Source of the DNA: Pithys albifrons albifrons
Taxonomy: Eukaryota; Chordata; Aves; Passeriformes; Thamnophilidae
Length of the DNA: 64,000 bases
Assembly (NCBI RefSeq): GCF_047495875.1
Contig: NC_092461.1
Coordinates: 66,824,299-66,888,298, forward strand
Reading direction: 5' to 3'
The position numbers were made by a program, and so were the translations under genes. Below are positions 13,321 to 25,183 of the stretch, piece after piece (position 1 is the first letter of the stretch; each line of letters opens with the position of its first letter). Below the pieces are notes generated by a model. The model was not told the DNA's origin. It searched no databases and saw nothing but the letters and a program-made list of their open reading frames with translations.

Positions 13321-14381
13321 TTGGATGCAGCCCCTGCTATGGGAGAGACACTTAAGGCCATAAAACGGGTGATAACTGGCAAGGCAGCTGGGGTTGATGG
13401 AATTCCACCTGAAATCTGGAAGCATGGAGGTCAAGCATTCCATGCCACATTTTGTGAGCTTTCTGTGTGCTGCTGGGAACAAGGTGAACTACTATCAGAT
13501 CTTTGTGACGCAGTCATCATCACCCTGCACAAGAAGAAAGGAGAAAAATCAGACTGCTCAAATTACTGAGGTATTACTTTGCTGGTAAAATCCTTGCAAG
13601 AATACTTCTGAACAGATTAGTACCCACTATTGCAGAAGAACTTCTACCTGAAAGCCAGTGTGCTTTCAGAGCCAATAGGAGCACCAGATATATTGTATTT
13701 GTTCTCCGACTACTGCAAGAGAAGTGTAGGGAACAGAACAAAAGACTCTATGTAACCTTTGTTGACCTCACCAAAACTTTTGACACTGTGAGCAGAAAAG
13801 GCCTCTGGCAGATCTTGGAACGTTTAGAATGTCCCCCCAAGTTCCTCAAAATGATCATCCTGCTACATGAGGATCAGCGTGGACAAGTCAGATATGGCGA
13901 TGCACTCTCTGAGCCCTTTCCAATAACTAATGGTGTGAAACAAGGTTGGGTTCTTGCACCAACTCTATTCACAATCTTCTCCAGCATGATGCTCCAAAGA
14001 GCCACAGCAGACCTCGATGAAGAAAACGGCATCTACATCCGATATCGTACCGATGGAAGCCTCTTCAACCTAAGGCGACTGAAGGCCCACACCAAGACCC
14101 TGAATCACCTTGTCTGCAAGTTGCTTTTTGCTGATGATGCTGCCCTTATTGCTCACACAGAAGCAGCTCTGCAGCGCTTAACATCCTGCTTTGCAGAGGC
14201 TGCTGAGCTTTTTGGGCTGGAAGTTAGCTTGAAGAAGACAGAAGTTCTCTACCAACCTGCACCTCAGGAAGTCTTCCGTCATCCCCACATCACCATAGAT
14301 GAATCAGAGCTTAAGTCAGTCCAGCAGTTCACCTATCTGGGAAGCATCATTTCCTCAGATGGCAAGACTGCAAAGAGATAG
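13321..14381 (+). pseudogene. LINE reverse transcriptase domain, broken
   Basis: Fingers and palm of a non-LTR reverse transcriptase in pieces. 13321-13569 carries the KAAGVDGIPPEIWKHGG box and the HKKKGEKSDCSNY box, then a stop and frameshift. From about 13586 an open frame carries GKILARILLNRL, the motif A region FVDLTKTFDTV (Asp kept, near 13760), a KQGWVLAPTLF box (relatives normally have KQGC here) and the catalytic FADD box at 14127-14138. It ends in a TAG at 14379 caused by another frameshift, after which the C-terminal domain continues in a different frame. The metal-binding Asp positions are kept, but the protein cannot be made intact. Confidence 0.88.
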
Positions 14382-15030
14382 ACAACAGGTTAGCAAAGGC
14401 ATACAGATCTTTCAGAAAACTCCATAAAAATGTCTGGTCCAATAAACACCTGAAGTAAACTACAAAGATCAGTGTCTACAGAGCCATTGTACTGTCTGCT
14501 CTTTTATATGGGTCTGAATCATGGGTCATCTACTGCCACCACCTCCAGCTCCTCAAATGCTTCCATCAGTGCTGCCTCTGTTCAATCCTAAACATCCATT
14601 GGACTGATTATGTGCCTAATGTGTCTGTTCTTGAACAGGCAGGGATCACCAGTGTTGAGGCTATGCTGATGAGAATGCAGCTGCACTGGGCAGGGCACAT
14701 CTCCAGGATGGAGGATCACCGCCTCATGAAGATTGTACTCTATGGTAAACTCGCCACCGGCTGCCACAAGAGAGAAGCCCCGAAAAAGAGCTACAAGGAC
14801 TCCCTGAGACAACACCTCATCATTGCCCATATTGACTGCCACCAATGGTGCACTCTAGCTTCCAACTGGGATTCATGGAGACACATCATTCATGATGCTG
14901 CTGCTTCCTTTGAGAGGCAGAATCAGTCTCGAGGAGAAAAGACAACACAGAAAGAACTGTTCCTCACCAATATTGCCTAAGGAGACTTTCTGCTGTGCCT
15001 TTTGTGATCAGACTTGCAGCAAGCATGGGT
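14382..15030 (+). pseudogene. LINE ORF C-terminal domain and Cys-rich end
   Basis: Continuation of the LINE ORF after a frameshift. It contains a YGSESWV box near 14508, an open 122-codon stretch at 14612-14980 with HWAGHISRMED and GAP-like KR(E)APKK blocks, and a terminal RDSW-like block (NWDSWRH). A stop ends this frame at 14978-14980. In another frame just downstream lies CCAFCDQTC (about 14990-15016), the remnant of the short Cys-rich motif that ends proteins of this LINE type. It has no function now. Confidence 0.75.
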
Positions 15031-15080
15031 AAAGCCCTTCCCAAATCTTCATTCGTGAAGCCCAGCCATGATGATGATGA
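15031..15080 (+). repeat. LINE 3' tail shared with the SINE tails
   Basis: The block beginning AAAGCCCTTCCCAAATCTTC matches the last 45-50 bases of all three SINEs. It ends in a short ATG repeat, whereas SINE copies end in CATA or CATG repeats. The shared tail is the expected recognition signal for the LINE reverse transcriptase. Confidence 0.85.
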
Positions 15081-15088
15081 TCTTCTCT

Positions 15089-15238
15089 TAAAATATATTA
15101 CTAATAGTTTTAGCATTTATATTGTGTAGTAAATAAATCTGATTAAGGTCTTTTATCTGATCATTTTTAATACTAAATGATTCATTTTATATAAATATTC
15201 TCATTTTGACATTTTTAATCCTGTGGGACAAAGTTGTA
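15089..15238 (-). mobile_element. LTR-like copy A, inner part
   Basis: Continues the left copy after the LINE. Its reverse complement matches 15482-15630 of copy B closely over about 140 bases, ending at the shared GTCCCACAGG box. I judge identity by eye at roughly 75-80 percent. Confidence 0.75.
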
Positions 15239-15465
15239 CTTAAGCCGTTGACAAAGTCTTCGAGCTAAGACTGGATCCAACCAGTATTGCAGGTGGGAGT
15301 GGAAGGCTTAGACAAAATTTATTAAAAATCCCCTGCTGCTCTGTCACAAGGTGTAGAAAAGACTCCTTTGCTTTCTAAACTCCTTGTCAGACAGGAGACT
15401 GGGTACGGCTGAATCCAATCAGCTGTAATTTACATCAATAGCTTAGATTTAAGGGATTACAGAGG
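15239..15465. other. Spacer between the inverted LTR-like copies
   Basis: About 230 bases forming the loop of the inverted repeat. Two loosely similar direct segments occur (around 15270-15295 and 15408-15432, each with CTGGATCC/CTGAATCC). Origin unknown; it may be part of an LTR or the junction between two insertions. Confidence 0.4.
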
Positions 15466-15836
15466 TGTGACAGAATCACCTTTGTCCCACAGGTTTTAAT
15501 GATTGACAAAATGACAATATTCACATAAAATGAATAATTTATTATTAGAGGTGATCAGACAAAAAATCTTAATCATAATCATCTACTACACAATATAAAC
15601 ACTAAAACTACTGGTAGTATAAGAAAGGATAGTGCAGTATATTGAAACAATTATATTAAAGGTAGCATAAAGAAATAATTATTAAGTAGAGATTTGGTGT
15701 AACTCACCCATATCAACACTCATGGGGAGGTCTCTTTCACTCAGCCTTGAGGTGTATCCTTGAAGAGCATCCCCACCCAAGAGAGAAATCTCCACACACA
15801 TACCCTAAGAAAGGTTATATTAGAAGAACTTGACTG

Positions 15837-15845
15837 TATAAAAAG
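15837..15845 (+). promoter_or_regulatory. TATA box of LTR-like copy B
   Basis: TATAAAAAG followed by GGACTGGAC, conserved in the opposite orientation in copy A (10932-10942). Confidence 0.55.
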
Positions 15846-16152
15846 GGACTGGACTTTTATGGTACAAAGTGGTTGACTGCTAGTCAAAAACTGACAGGCC
15901 AGCTACCAGCTGTCACATCTAATTTCAAAAAGCAAAATGTATGTTTGAAGTTTGATGAACCAGGCCAGTTTTAGCATAATTCAACACCAAAATCAGCACC
16001 ATGGCACTGCTGGTAACTCATTACACATAGCTTGCATGGTGGCTTATGCTCTCTGCATTGTCTGGTCAGATATTAGGTCTTATTGGGGTAGGCCCTCCTG
16101 AAACACAAGGGGATCCTTTCTGTGCCTTGTGACTCAATGGCAGGACTTCTTT

Positions 16153-16158
16153 AATAAA
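16153..16158 (+). terminator. Polyadenylation signal of LTR-like copy B
   Basis: AATAAA about 310 bases after the TATA box, near the inferred LTR end. Confidence 0.45.
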
Positions 16159-18123
16159 CTTATTCTGAAAGCCCCCACTTCTACCCATGACAGTTGTCTA
16201 GGCATTCAGGTTCATGCTCCTCCTCTGGTCCATTCATGTTGTCACTTTCAGGCAAGTTTTAAAGTGGGTCAAACCCTCGTGCCAAATCCTGATCTCTTTC
16301 TCAGTATTATCACTTGATATCAGCTCCTGTATTTTTGCCAACTTCAGAATAGCGTAATTGTTCTGCTGACCTTTTTGTATAATTTTTAGAGATTTTTAGC
16401 AGCTGAGTGTTCATTGTCAGTACACAAAAAGGAGAACATTGGCCTTGAACGGGGGAACATGGCAAAAAGACAAGCTAGTTGTGAGTTTCTCAGAGTTTTC
16501 TGACCATGAAGTTGTGTGTTGGATGAAGAGCTCTCTTTGTGTAAGCTTTGTGCTCAGAAGATACAATTTGAGGAACTTGCAGAGTGCATGTGGAGTTCTT
16601 CTAATTCTAAAAAAAACTACAGGATTTTTACCATTTGGTTGGGTGTTATTTTAAAAAGTTTCTTCTATGGATATGAAAGGAAACCTCTCTCTTGTGGAAA
16701 TTTTCATGCATAGTAAGATTATTACAGATTATTATAGGCTGCTGAATTTATTAGTACTCTGTAGAAGAGATTGTTGGATTGATTTATGTTGTGTGGGCTA
16801 AATATATGTCAGAAAAATGCAGAAAAGTTGTTATGTGAGATTTTGTAGTGCAATTGCCTCATGTACACATATAGTAAGGGTATCTTAAATGGAAATTTGC
16901 TGCAAATTGATTATGGTAAAAAATAAAAGGTGTAAATATGATAGTATATATGTCATATTATGCAAAATGAAGCAAAAACAAATTAAATTTCTATCTTTTG
17001 GCTCAGTACTTTGCCATATGTTTTCTGAAACCTGTTGAGATTTGAGATTTGAGTGTAATAAGTCATATGAAGAGAAAATTAATTCACCAAAGACACTGAC
17101 AAGGGGTTTGGCCCTGCATTGCTGATCTTCAGTACCTGTCCCTCCCACTCTATGAATCTACAGGTCATCCAAAATGTTACCTTAGGGAAGAGTAAACTCT
17201 TTGATTTCAGTGAACTAATATTTTCCTGCTAAAACCAAGCAAAAACCAGTTGTGTTAAATGTACACTACCCAATAGAAAATCTTGCCTTATTAATTGTGA
17301 GCATAAAGAAAGTTTTACTAAGGGCATGCATCAACATTTTCTGCTCTCTGACTGTTCAAGATTCAAAGAATTTAGAATAACATCTCATCTAATTTTTAAA
17401 CTACTAACCTCAAGATCCAATAAATTTCTCTTTTAATGATTTCTGAAAGCAAGGCTAGTATACAACTTTTGAGTCCAGTGTGCAGAAACAATAAGCTGTA
17501 ACACAAACCCTAAGATGTTCATAAAAGTTTGAAGGAACCAACAAGTCCAAAATATATGAACTGACTAAAGCCTGTCCTCTTTGCTTTAACCGGGCATTAT
17601 TTCTCAGTAGTAATTACTCAACATGTCATTCTATACTGAGTGAATTCCAATCAATTACAAGTGATTGCGCATCACTCTGCATCAGTCAGAGGATAATTCG
17701 TGATTCAATGAGATGCAAAGGGTGATGTCAATTATATTTTGTTGATGCTCTTTGATTGTATATTCTTTTGCTAATACTGTAGCTCCTGAATTGTACCACA
17801 CTGATTAACCTGGCTATTCTACATTTCACAGATTATGTCTAAAGCCATGAACATGAACAGAAATAGTAAAATATAGCCTGTACAGTACATAAACTTCTAT
17901 TAGCAATAATTCCTGTGCATAGCATGACAGATTGCATTGTGACATAGAGGGATGAAAGGATCCACTGGAATATAGCCTTGGGAAAAAGAGAGAAGACATA
18001 AGTTTTGCGCTTTTTTTTTCCCTTAAACTTTTCCTTTAAACTTGGCTTCTTTTTTTGTGTGTGTCATCTGGTTCTGTAGGTTTGAGAAGGTATTAACTTT
18101 TTGCAAGTCTGTCCTAAAGGGGT

Positions 18124-18143
18124 ATGTGTGTGCGTGTGTGTGT

Positions 18144-18203
<60 letters not shown>
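18124..18203 (+). repeat. (TG)n microsatellite, about 80 bp
   Basis: Almost pure TG dinucleotides with one C and one A interruption near the start. Alternating purine-pyrimidine tracts of this length can form Z-DNA and are usually length-variable. Reading frames through it give only Cys/Val runs and are not genes. Confidence 0.98.
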
Positions 18204-18204
<1 letters not shown>

Positions 18205-18843
18205 GTTCACTGAAGCCTCACATGTACATTTCATATGTACATCTTATATACTTAATGGTATGGCATTCATCACATGGTTTAGTGCCAGTGCAGGATAGGC
18301 TCAAGCTATGCTAGTCTTACAGGAACAGTCCAGGTATATTATCCAGAGTTCCTGACAAGGCAAGCCCTAAGTGAAGGAGGTGCTGCAGTCTTCCCTCTCT
18401 CAACAACAGACTGAAGAGTGCTTGAGCTAAGCAGAAGCTATTATCAGACCAAGGAGTAGTGCTGCAATGTGGTATATGCAGAGATATTTCTTCATTATTT
18501 ATTTTCTCCTCTGAATTCTATGTATTTTGGAGACATGGAATAACAAGCTTAACCTAGAGAATTTTCTTGCACTTTCACTAAGCAACTTCCTTTGACTAGA
18601 TGAAATGGAATGCAGACATGTTATGGGTTTATTGGTTTATTATGATATGTGGGCAACAGAACTACAGTCCAGAAACACAGTTAAAGAGAAGAGCAATTAG
18701 GTACATTGATCCAGAGAGAAGTGAAGATAATCTGTGTGCTTGAATAGCAGTCACAGCTGCCTAAATTACTACTGTCTTGCTAATCACACCAGAAGGGTAG
18801 AAGCAATGCATAGAACCCAGTGAGATATACTTCAGTGCTTATT

Positions 18844-18880
18844 CAAAAAAAAAAAAAAAAACAACAAAAAACAAAAAACC
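18844..18880. repeat. A-rich tract
   Basis: A run of about 18 A followed by CAACA/AAAC repeats. No retroelement body was recognised next to it. Confidence 0.85.
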
Positions 18881-21800
18881 AGCCCTGAATTGGCGTTGTA
18901 CACTGAGAGTGCTTTTATAACCAAACTGTATGGCTGTCACCAAGTAATGTTCAAATGAATATACCTTCCTTCTCATATCAGGATTTATTCAAAAATTATT
19001 CATTTTAGTGGGTTAATTTTGTGGGTTTTTTTTCTCATTTGAGAAAAATATTCACTATATAGAGAAAAGCCAAATCAAGTAGATTTAAACTGAGAGAAAA
19101 GGAGAGGCATACAAAAAAGACTGACATGTCAAATACTAGCATAAAATCCATGCCTTTAGATAGATTAAACATTCTGTAAAGAGACAGTAAATTACAAAAT
19201 GAAATGGGAGATGAGGATGATCAGCAGATGTAAAAGCTTAAGTCCAGAGTATTCCTAGAAACACAAAACTGGCACCTTCTTGCCAGCACAATTGGTACAG
19301 TTTGTACTTCTGTCATTTTGGGATAGGGAAACATCACCATAGGCCTTTCCAGATGACAGAAACAAAAACAAATTACCTAACACGATGATATAATATTAAT
19401 ATGACATAAAGGTTAATGCAAGCAAAAAGACTTCTTTAGATGATTCTGGTTTCTAAAAATTAATCTCCTGCTGAATAGCGAGAGAGCAGTGCCACTGCTG
19501 TTCTTAGTCTTGTTTCCATTGTGAAAGGGTCCAATGAAAGATCAGGGCCAAAGCAAAAATTTGAGACATGTCCCTCAGAACCTATGAGCATAAAATATTC
19601 CCCGCTACCAGGAGACCTTCAATATTTAAGTGTCTAACCAAGGACCTCTATGATGCACAAAAACTAGGAAATCAAATTAGTGAAAACATATTGAAATTTC
19701 TGACACAAGAACTCAGTATCAGGTTCTGCAACTCTGACTAACTGATCTTGAAGTCCCGAGATAAGCCAGACTGAAAGATCCACTGCAGCACAGGTGAGAG
19801 TAGAGTGAGTTAAGTGAAAGCAAACCAGGCCTCTCTTTTTTTGAACTGCTTCTTTTGGCATCTATAAAAGTTAATTTATTTCTGCCAAAAACCTCTGTTC
19901 AACAGATTAAAATCTCTTTGTGGGAAAAGAATCTGAATTGAGTAAAAACATGTTATTAAGGGTCATTGTGGAACCTGTACTGAAACTATCTGTTGAATCA
20001 CTGCTAACCTGCAATGGCTGAGCACTGCTAACTAAATGTCTTGTCACTCTTTCAATCTATTTCTCTTTCCACCCATGAAATATACAACATCAAAAAGCAA
20101 GGGTAAAAACTGAGACCCGCAAACAGTGATAAAAGTCTTTTTTGCCTATAGACAGCCAGACTCAGGCATTTGACTTAGATCAGACAGGTCTTGTTCTTGT
20201 CCTTGTCATGCTTATTTTCTCATTTCAAGACTTATGATAAATCCTTGACCAGGAAACAGCTATGAAAGACGATTTTACAACCCTCTAAATACTGTCATGT
20301 ATCCTCTTTGGCCATGGAGTATGTCTGTAGACTGCACGGATTACTGCCTCCACAAAAGGTCCAAGGAGTATGACCTGGGAAAAATGCAATTAGTCCTTCT
20401 GTTCTCGAGCATAGTTCTTATCAGATTTGAGTCATTCACTTTTTTGGCATTGAACAGATGGAGAGTCCCTGGATAGAAGTGAAACTTATTGTTATAAAAT
20501 TAATTAGCAAAATCTAGCAACCAATAGGTTCATCTACATATTATTAAGCAACAAAACCAGCATGGAAGGAAGATTTTCCTCATTTGCCAGCAGCCAAACT
20601 GTGGCCAATTTGGATTCTCTTCTTGTCTAATGGAATCTCTGCAGCCATATTGCAGGCTTAAAAATCACTTAATTTTTGTTTTGTAAATGCTTATTTCTGC
20701 CTTAAATATGCTAAATGAAGCACTTTCAAAATAAGAGAAGATTTACAAGCCTTAGAGATAATCACAGTGACTGGTGCCTTGCCCAGGACAGCTGGCAATT
20801 CAAATGAGTTATTGGAAACATCAGTTATTGGACATGACCAAAGAGACCAGCAGAGATGGAGTGGCTCCCAATCCTCTTGCTTAATGATAAATGTTGTACA
20901 GCCAATTCCAACCATGAAAGGGTAAAAGAAAAAGTCAAGCTAGGCTCATAAACATGTTAAAACCAACATGCTTCCTTTGAGTTTTGTGTTTCTGAAATGA
21001 AATACTGAACTGTCGACTACAATAACAACTAGAGGGTAAAAATCCCCAAGTTCCTTTGAAATGAGTTTGAAAATAGCTAAGATTTTTTAATGTGTCTTTA
21101 ATCCAGGGTGAAATTCCTCTATGTTTGTGTAAACACGTGTACTACTTTCTATGAAAAACAGAGGGCAAATTTAAAATACATTTTCTCCAGAAGAAAAGGT
21201 CTCACTTTGAAAAGTCAAAATACAATTTCCAACTTGTGATGCCTGTCATTCATAGGAAAACGAATTAAATAAAAATCATTAAGTAAATATGTAAAAATTT
21301 GCATTTTCAAGGCTATATGATTTTCCATAGATCTCTTAGCAATACATTACATATATCATTTGTCCCTACCAGCCTCGTATGCTAGAAGATGTAGTAACTG
21401 GTTCAAGCATCCTGAACATTTTATATTTAGAGTATGAGCAGCATATAACTAAACAAGTGCCTGTGTCAACAGGGAAATCTTCATTGAAGTGAGTATCTGA
21501 TCACACTAGAAGTTAATTTTGCAACTGTTTTCATGAATAGAAATGCTTCTGGTTATGCAAGCCTCAAAGCTGCTTCTATTCAAATCACTAGGACAATTGA
21601 AATCATTGAGACTTCAACAGAAATAGAATCTAGTCATTATTATTTCAGCCACCAGCAATTCTTGAAATGCTAGTGACTTTTTTCTTTCATAAAATGAAAT
21701 TTTCAGAAGAGTGAAAAGTGAGTCATTTGGACACATAAATTGGACAAGTCTTTTATAATACAAGGAGCTGTCCTAATGGGATTTCATGCCCTTGCTGACC

Positions 21801-24039
21801 CACAGATATATAGCAGACAAATATATTTATTTGTTCAAAAAAATGTAGATTTTAAGAAGGCAGTGCATGATTTTACTGAACATTCACATCAGATATTCTC
21901 TTTATAAGGATCAGTTGGCCTAAGACTGTAATGCAAACTATAAATGCTGATCTGAAATGGAAAACATCAATACTTAAAAATGGCTGAGGTAGTTATTTTT
22001 TGATGGAGCATCAGTGAGTTGAAAAAGCAGACTAGTAATGCTTCCTCCATCATTTCATCCTAGGAAAGTGAGCTAAATTTAGCAAATAAGATGGATACAA
22101 GGTTCTCCATGCTTGTCAAAATATGCTGGCAATTAAACTGGCATCTATTCTCTACCTCATTTTTTTTAAGGAGTATATTTTTCAAGGCCTTGACAGCTAA
22201 AAACTATTTAGATTATTTATGACATTTCCAATGAGTTAGTAACATTTTTTATTGCATTGCATTTTGCATAATATAATTTGTCACTACTTCTTTATTAAGC
22301 TTGTTTTATATTCATAGTTGTCCCACAACACTATATTTTCCTCTTTGTCAGCTCAGAACTTCATTATGAAGGATGAGGTTTTATCGTTTCCTAGTGATGC
22401 AAATGTCTACAGTGAATAAGTGTCATTATGCAGGAACAGAAATTTAGTTTTCCTCCATTAAGCAGCCAGGCTAATGACTCAACAAGTTTATAGCCCACCA
22501 CAAAATTTGATAGCTTGGTGTGAGTTAAACAAATGATGGTTACATATTTAAATGAAAATGAAAGTAGCTTTTCGGAGCTTGATGTTGTATTTTTATCATT
22601 TAAAGCCTAGACTTCCATTTTTAATTTAAAGAAGGGACATTCTGAGTTATACCTTAAGATGAGCACGCCTTCTATTTCTATATGCCTGACATGACTCCTC
22701 TATGACAACACTACCACAGGGAAACAAAAAGGTATCTATTTCATGGCCAAATTCCAAATCCCATTGACACCCATGGAAACATCCCCATTTAATGGCTTTG
22801 AATTCTCAGTCTTTTTCATTCAATGCAGAAAACAGCTATTCATAACTAACATTAGGTCCAGCTGAAGATGATATATGCCATATCCTCAACAATGGAACTT
22901 TACCATCTAGGTAATGACACCCACTAAACATTGTTTCAGGGCCCATGGAGAGCTATGTAGGCAAAAGCAACATCAAGATTTTTCTTTTCTTTATACCATC
23001 AGTTTTAAGTAATTAAATGAATGTGTGAAAATGACCTATTTGACTGTCTGATTCATCTCCTCTCCAGTACAAATTTGTCCCCATGGTATAATTTTTCAAA
23101 TGCTTTGCCTAATCCAGTTCCAAATATTCAGCATTTCCCTTGGGAGACTGTTTCTCAGTTAAAGTGATCATGCTGCCAGGATTCTTACTCAGATATCTAG
23201 CTAAAGTTTAATTTTTTTCCTTAATTTCAGTCTAGCCTTTCTGGGGGCAGATTCCTGACTGTTGTAACCTGCCAGAGTTTCCCTAATTTCCTTTGGGTCT
23301 GGGCAGTGTACACCATCTGAGAATCTGGTCAGGGTTTTCCCTTCCTACTATGCTAACAATTCTTCTCTCCTCTGATACATTATACTATTAATCATCATGC
23401 TCTCACTTATTCATTGCATTCTTTATTTAATAACACTTTCAAATCCTGCTTTCTAATACCATATTGCTTGCTGTGTCAATCATTCCATCCTGTAATTCAC
23501 TTACTAATCCATACTTCATGTAGAGATTAAAAGCAGCTACTGAACTAGATGAAATATCTTTATAGTGATGGTAGAACAGCTGCCATCATCATAAAAGAGG
23601 ATTGTACTGAGGGCAATGAAGTAAGATCCCTAGTTTTGATGAACTTAGTATTTGAAAATTCTGTTTTCAGATAAGAGCAAACAGAACCAATAGTATGGAG
23701 TTTTTAATTGAGGGATTGTTCCTTTTTTTAAAAGTGTGAAAACTCCTTGACTTTACATCGCAGTATTTGTAAACAAAATCTACCTGCTTCAGAACAACTC
23801 CCACTTCCAGTAGTGCTTCCTATCTATAATCTGCTGTGTGCCCCAAAATAGGCTCTGATTACTTGCTAATACAAAATTACCACCTCTCCACTAGTTTTTA
23901 AATCCAATAGTTCCACAACAGGTGGATGGTTTTAAAATAGGATCATATAATCAGAATGGAAATATATTGGCACAAAGAGGTTATATTACTGCACTGTCCC
24001 TCACTGTCCCTCACATTTTCTTCTTTTGTAGATACTTAT

Positions 24040-24351
24040 TAAGGCAGTTCAATGCCACCCTGACACCCAATCCTGTCAGATCTCAGAAGCTAAGCAGGGT
24101 CGGGCCAGGTTAGCATTGGATGGGAGACCTCCTGGCAATACCGGGGGCTGTAGGTTCTAGTCCTGAGGACTTCACTGTCACCGTCCAAGCTCACTTGGCT
24201 GTAGCAGATGAACCTTAGGAGTTAAAGAGTGGGGCCAGTTCCGTGCACGCCGTGCCTCACCTAAAAAAATCCACTGTGCAGGCTCCAAGGGCACACCCAT
24301 GTGGGTAGAGCCCTTCCCAAATCTTCGTTCTCGAAGCCAAGCCATGCATGC
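24040..24351 (+). mobile_element. 5S rRNA-derived SINE, copy 2
   Basis: Same structure as the copy at 5.5 kb. The 5S-like head (24040-24157) keeps both the A-box (AGCTAAGCAGGGTCG) and C-box (GGATGGGAGACC) regions. The body from about 24159 matches the LINE 5' UTR, and the tail from about 24308 matches the LINE 3' end, finishing in a CATG repeat rather than CATA. Flanks AGATACTTAT (24030-24039) and AGATGCTTAT (24352-24361) form a 10-bp target-site duplication with one mismatch. A CR1 fragment starts just after it. The tail variant suggests a different subfamily from the other two copies. Confidence 0.92.
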
Positions 24352-24362
24352 AGATGCTTATC

Positions 24363-24505
24363 ACAACCATCAAGATTGGAAGAGACCTTCAAGATCATAT
24401 AGCCCAACTGTCAACCCAGCACCATCATAAGCACCCTTAAACCATATCCCCAAGTGTCACATCTCTGAACACTTCCAGAGACGGTGACTCCATGACCTCC
24501 CTAAA
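24363..24505 (-). mobile_element. CR1 LINE 3' fragment
   Basis: The plus strand shows the reverse complement of a CR1 3' end, with the GGAAGAGACCTTCAAGATCAT block and ACTTCCAGAGACGGTGACTCC. It encodes only the ORF2 C-terminal tail, with breaks. The terminal octamer repeat is missing. Confidence 0.8.
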
Positions 24506-25183
24506 GGTAGAGAAATTAACTTTTATTAATGTCTGGACTATTTTATCACCACAGCAATCCAGAAGGCCAAAACAATACAAAGTAGAACAAACTTTTCAGT
24601 TGGCAGAGTTCTGTGGTAATGAGTTGGTGCTTTTAATGCAGCCTACTTTGAGTGAATGTCAACACTTCTGTGCCTCTTGACGCGATAAAAATGACCTCCC
24701 TGAAACCAACAGTTCTTGAGATTTCCAAATCCAAATCAAAATAGTAACTAGATTTTAATCAGCTGAATTTTGCTCCACCATTTCTTAGCTCTTTTGGACC
24801 ATTACTTTTTTTTCCCTTTTCTTTCCAACATTTCTCAGAAAGTGGCAAAACAAGGAAGCTTTTGAGTATTGTTGAGCACATCCTTATTTTCAGCAGTTTC
24901 TTGTTCAAGTCACTTGACATTCTGCCATAGCCCAGGCCTGCTTGATCTATTATTGCTCATGACATCTATCATGTTTTATAGTGAGGAAGATGACACCTAT
25001 TTATGTAGGAGTGTCTAGGAGACTTACTGAAGACCTCCTACTGTGTTGTTAAGAGTCCATTGTCAAACTAACTCATACAAGAGTCTTGAGCCCAACACTC
25101 TGTCACTAGTAATATGCTGAAGCCTGGCAAAATGGGATCACTGTCATGATGTGGCCAACTTCTTTTGAAAGTCAGAGATCAAG

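Larger units (their letters stand above)
11173..15080 (+). mobile_element. Near full-length non-CR1 LINE (APE endonuclease + RT), defective
   Basis: About 3.9 kb. In order it has a 5' UTR of some 730 bases, an APE-type endonuclease, a reverse transcriptase with an FADD active-site box, a C-terminal domain, a short Cys-rich motif, and a 3' tail ending in (ATG)n. The domain order and C-terminal motifs resemble an I/Ingi/Vingi-like clade better than CR1, but RTE cannot be excluded by eye. An 8-bp direct repeat (TCTTCTCT at 11165-11172 and 15081-15088) fits a target-site duplication. The limits are supported independently, because the LTR-like arm it interrupts is continuous across them. Several frameshifts and many stops make it inactive. 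Both ends are shared with the 5S SINEs, making this the likely autonomous partner family. Confidence 0.88.
15466..16190 (+). mobile_element. LTR-like copy B
   Basis: Plus-strand element starting near TGTGACAGAATC and ending shortly after a polyadenylation signal. It has LTR layout: an AT-rich upstream part, a TATA box at 15837-15845 and AATAAA at 16153-16158. No internal retroviral genes adjoin it. Both limits are approximate and no target-site duplication was found. The family is not recognised. Confidence 0.65.
16191..24029. other. Unique AT-rich spacer
   Basis: No gene recognised over nearly 8 kb apart from the simple repeats listed separately. The stretches near 17640-17830 and 22200-22620 are free of repeats and low complexity and rich in TAAT-type motifs, so they could be conserved non-coding elements, but sequence alone cannot show conservation. 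Confidence 0.5.

Noticed and set aside
18042..18314. Open frames through the (TG)n tract encoding Cys/Val runs
   Set aside because: They are products of the dinucleotide repeat, not genes. The same applies to 57637-57970.
18844..18880. A-rich tract as the tail of an L1 or processed pseudogene
   Set aside because: No coding or LINE body precedes it on either strand and no target-site duplication is visible.
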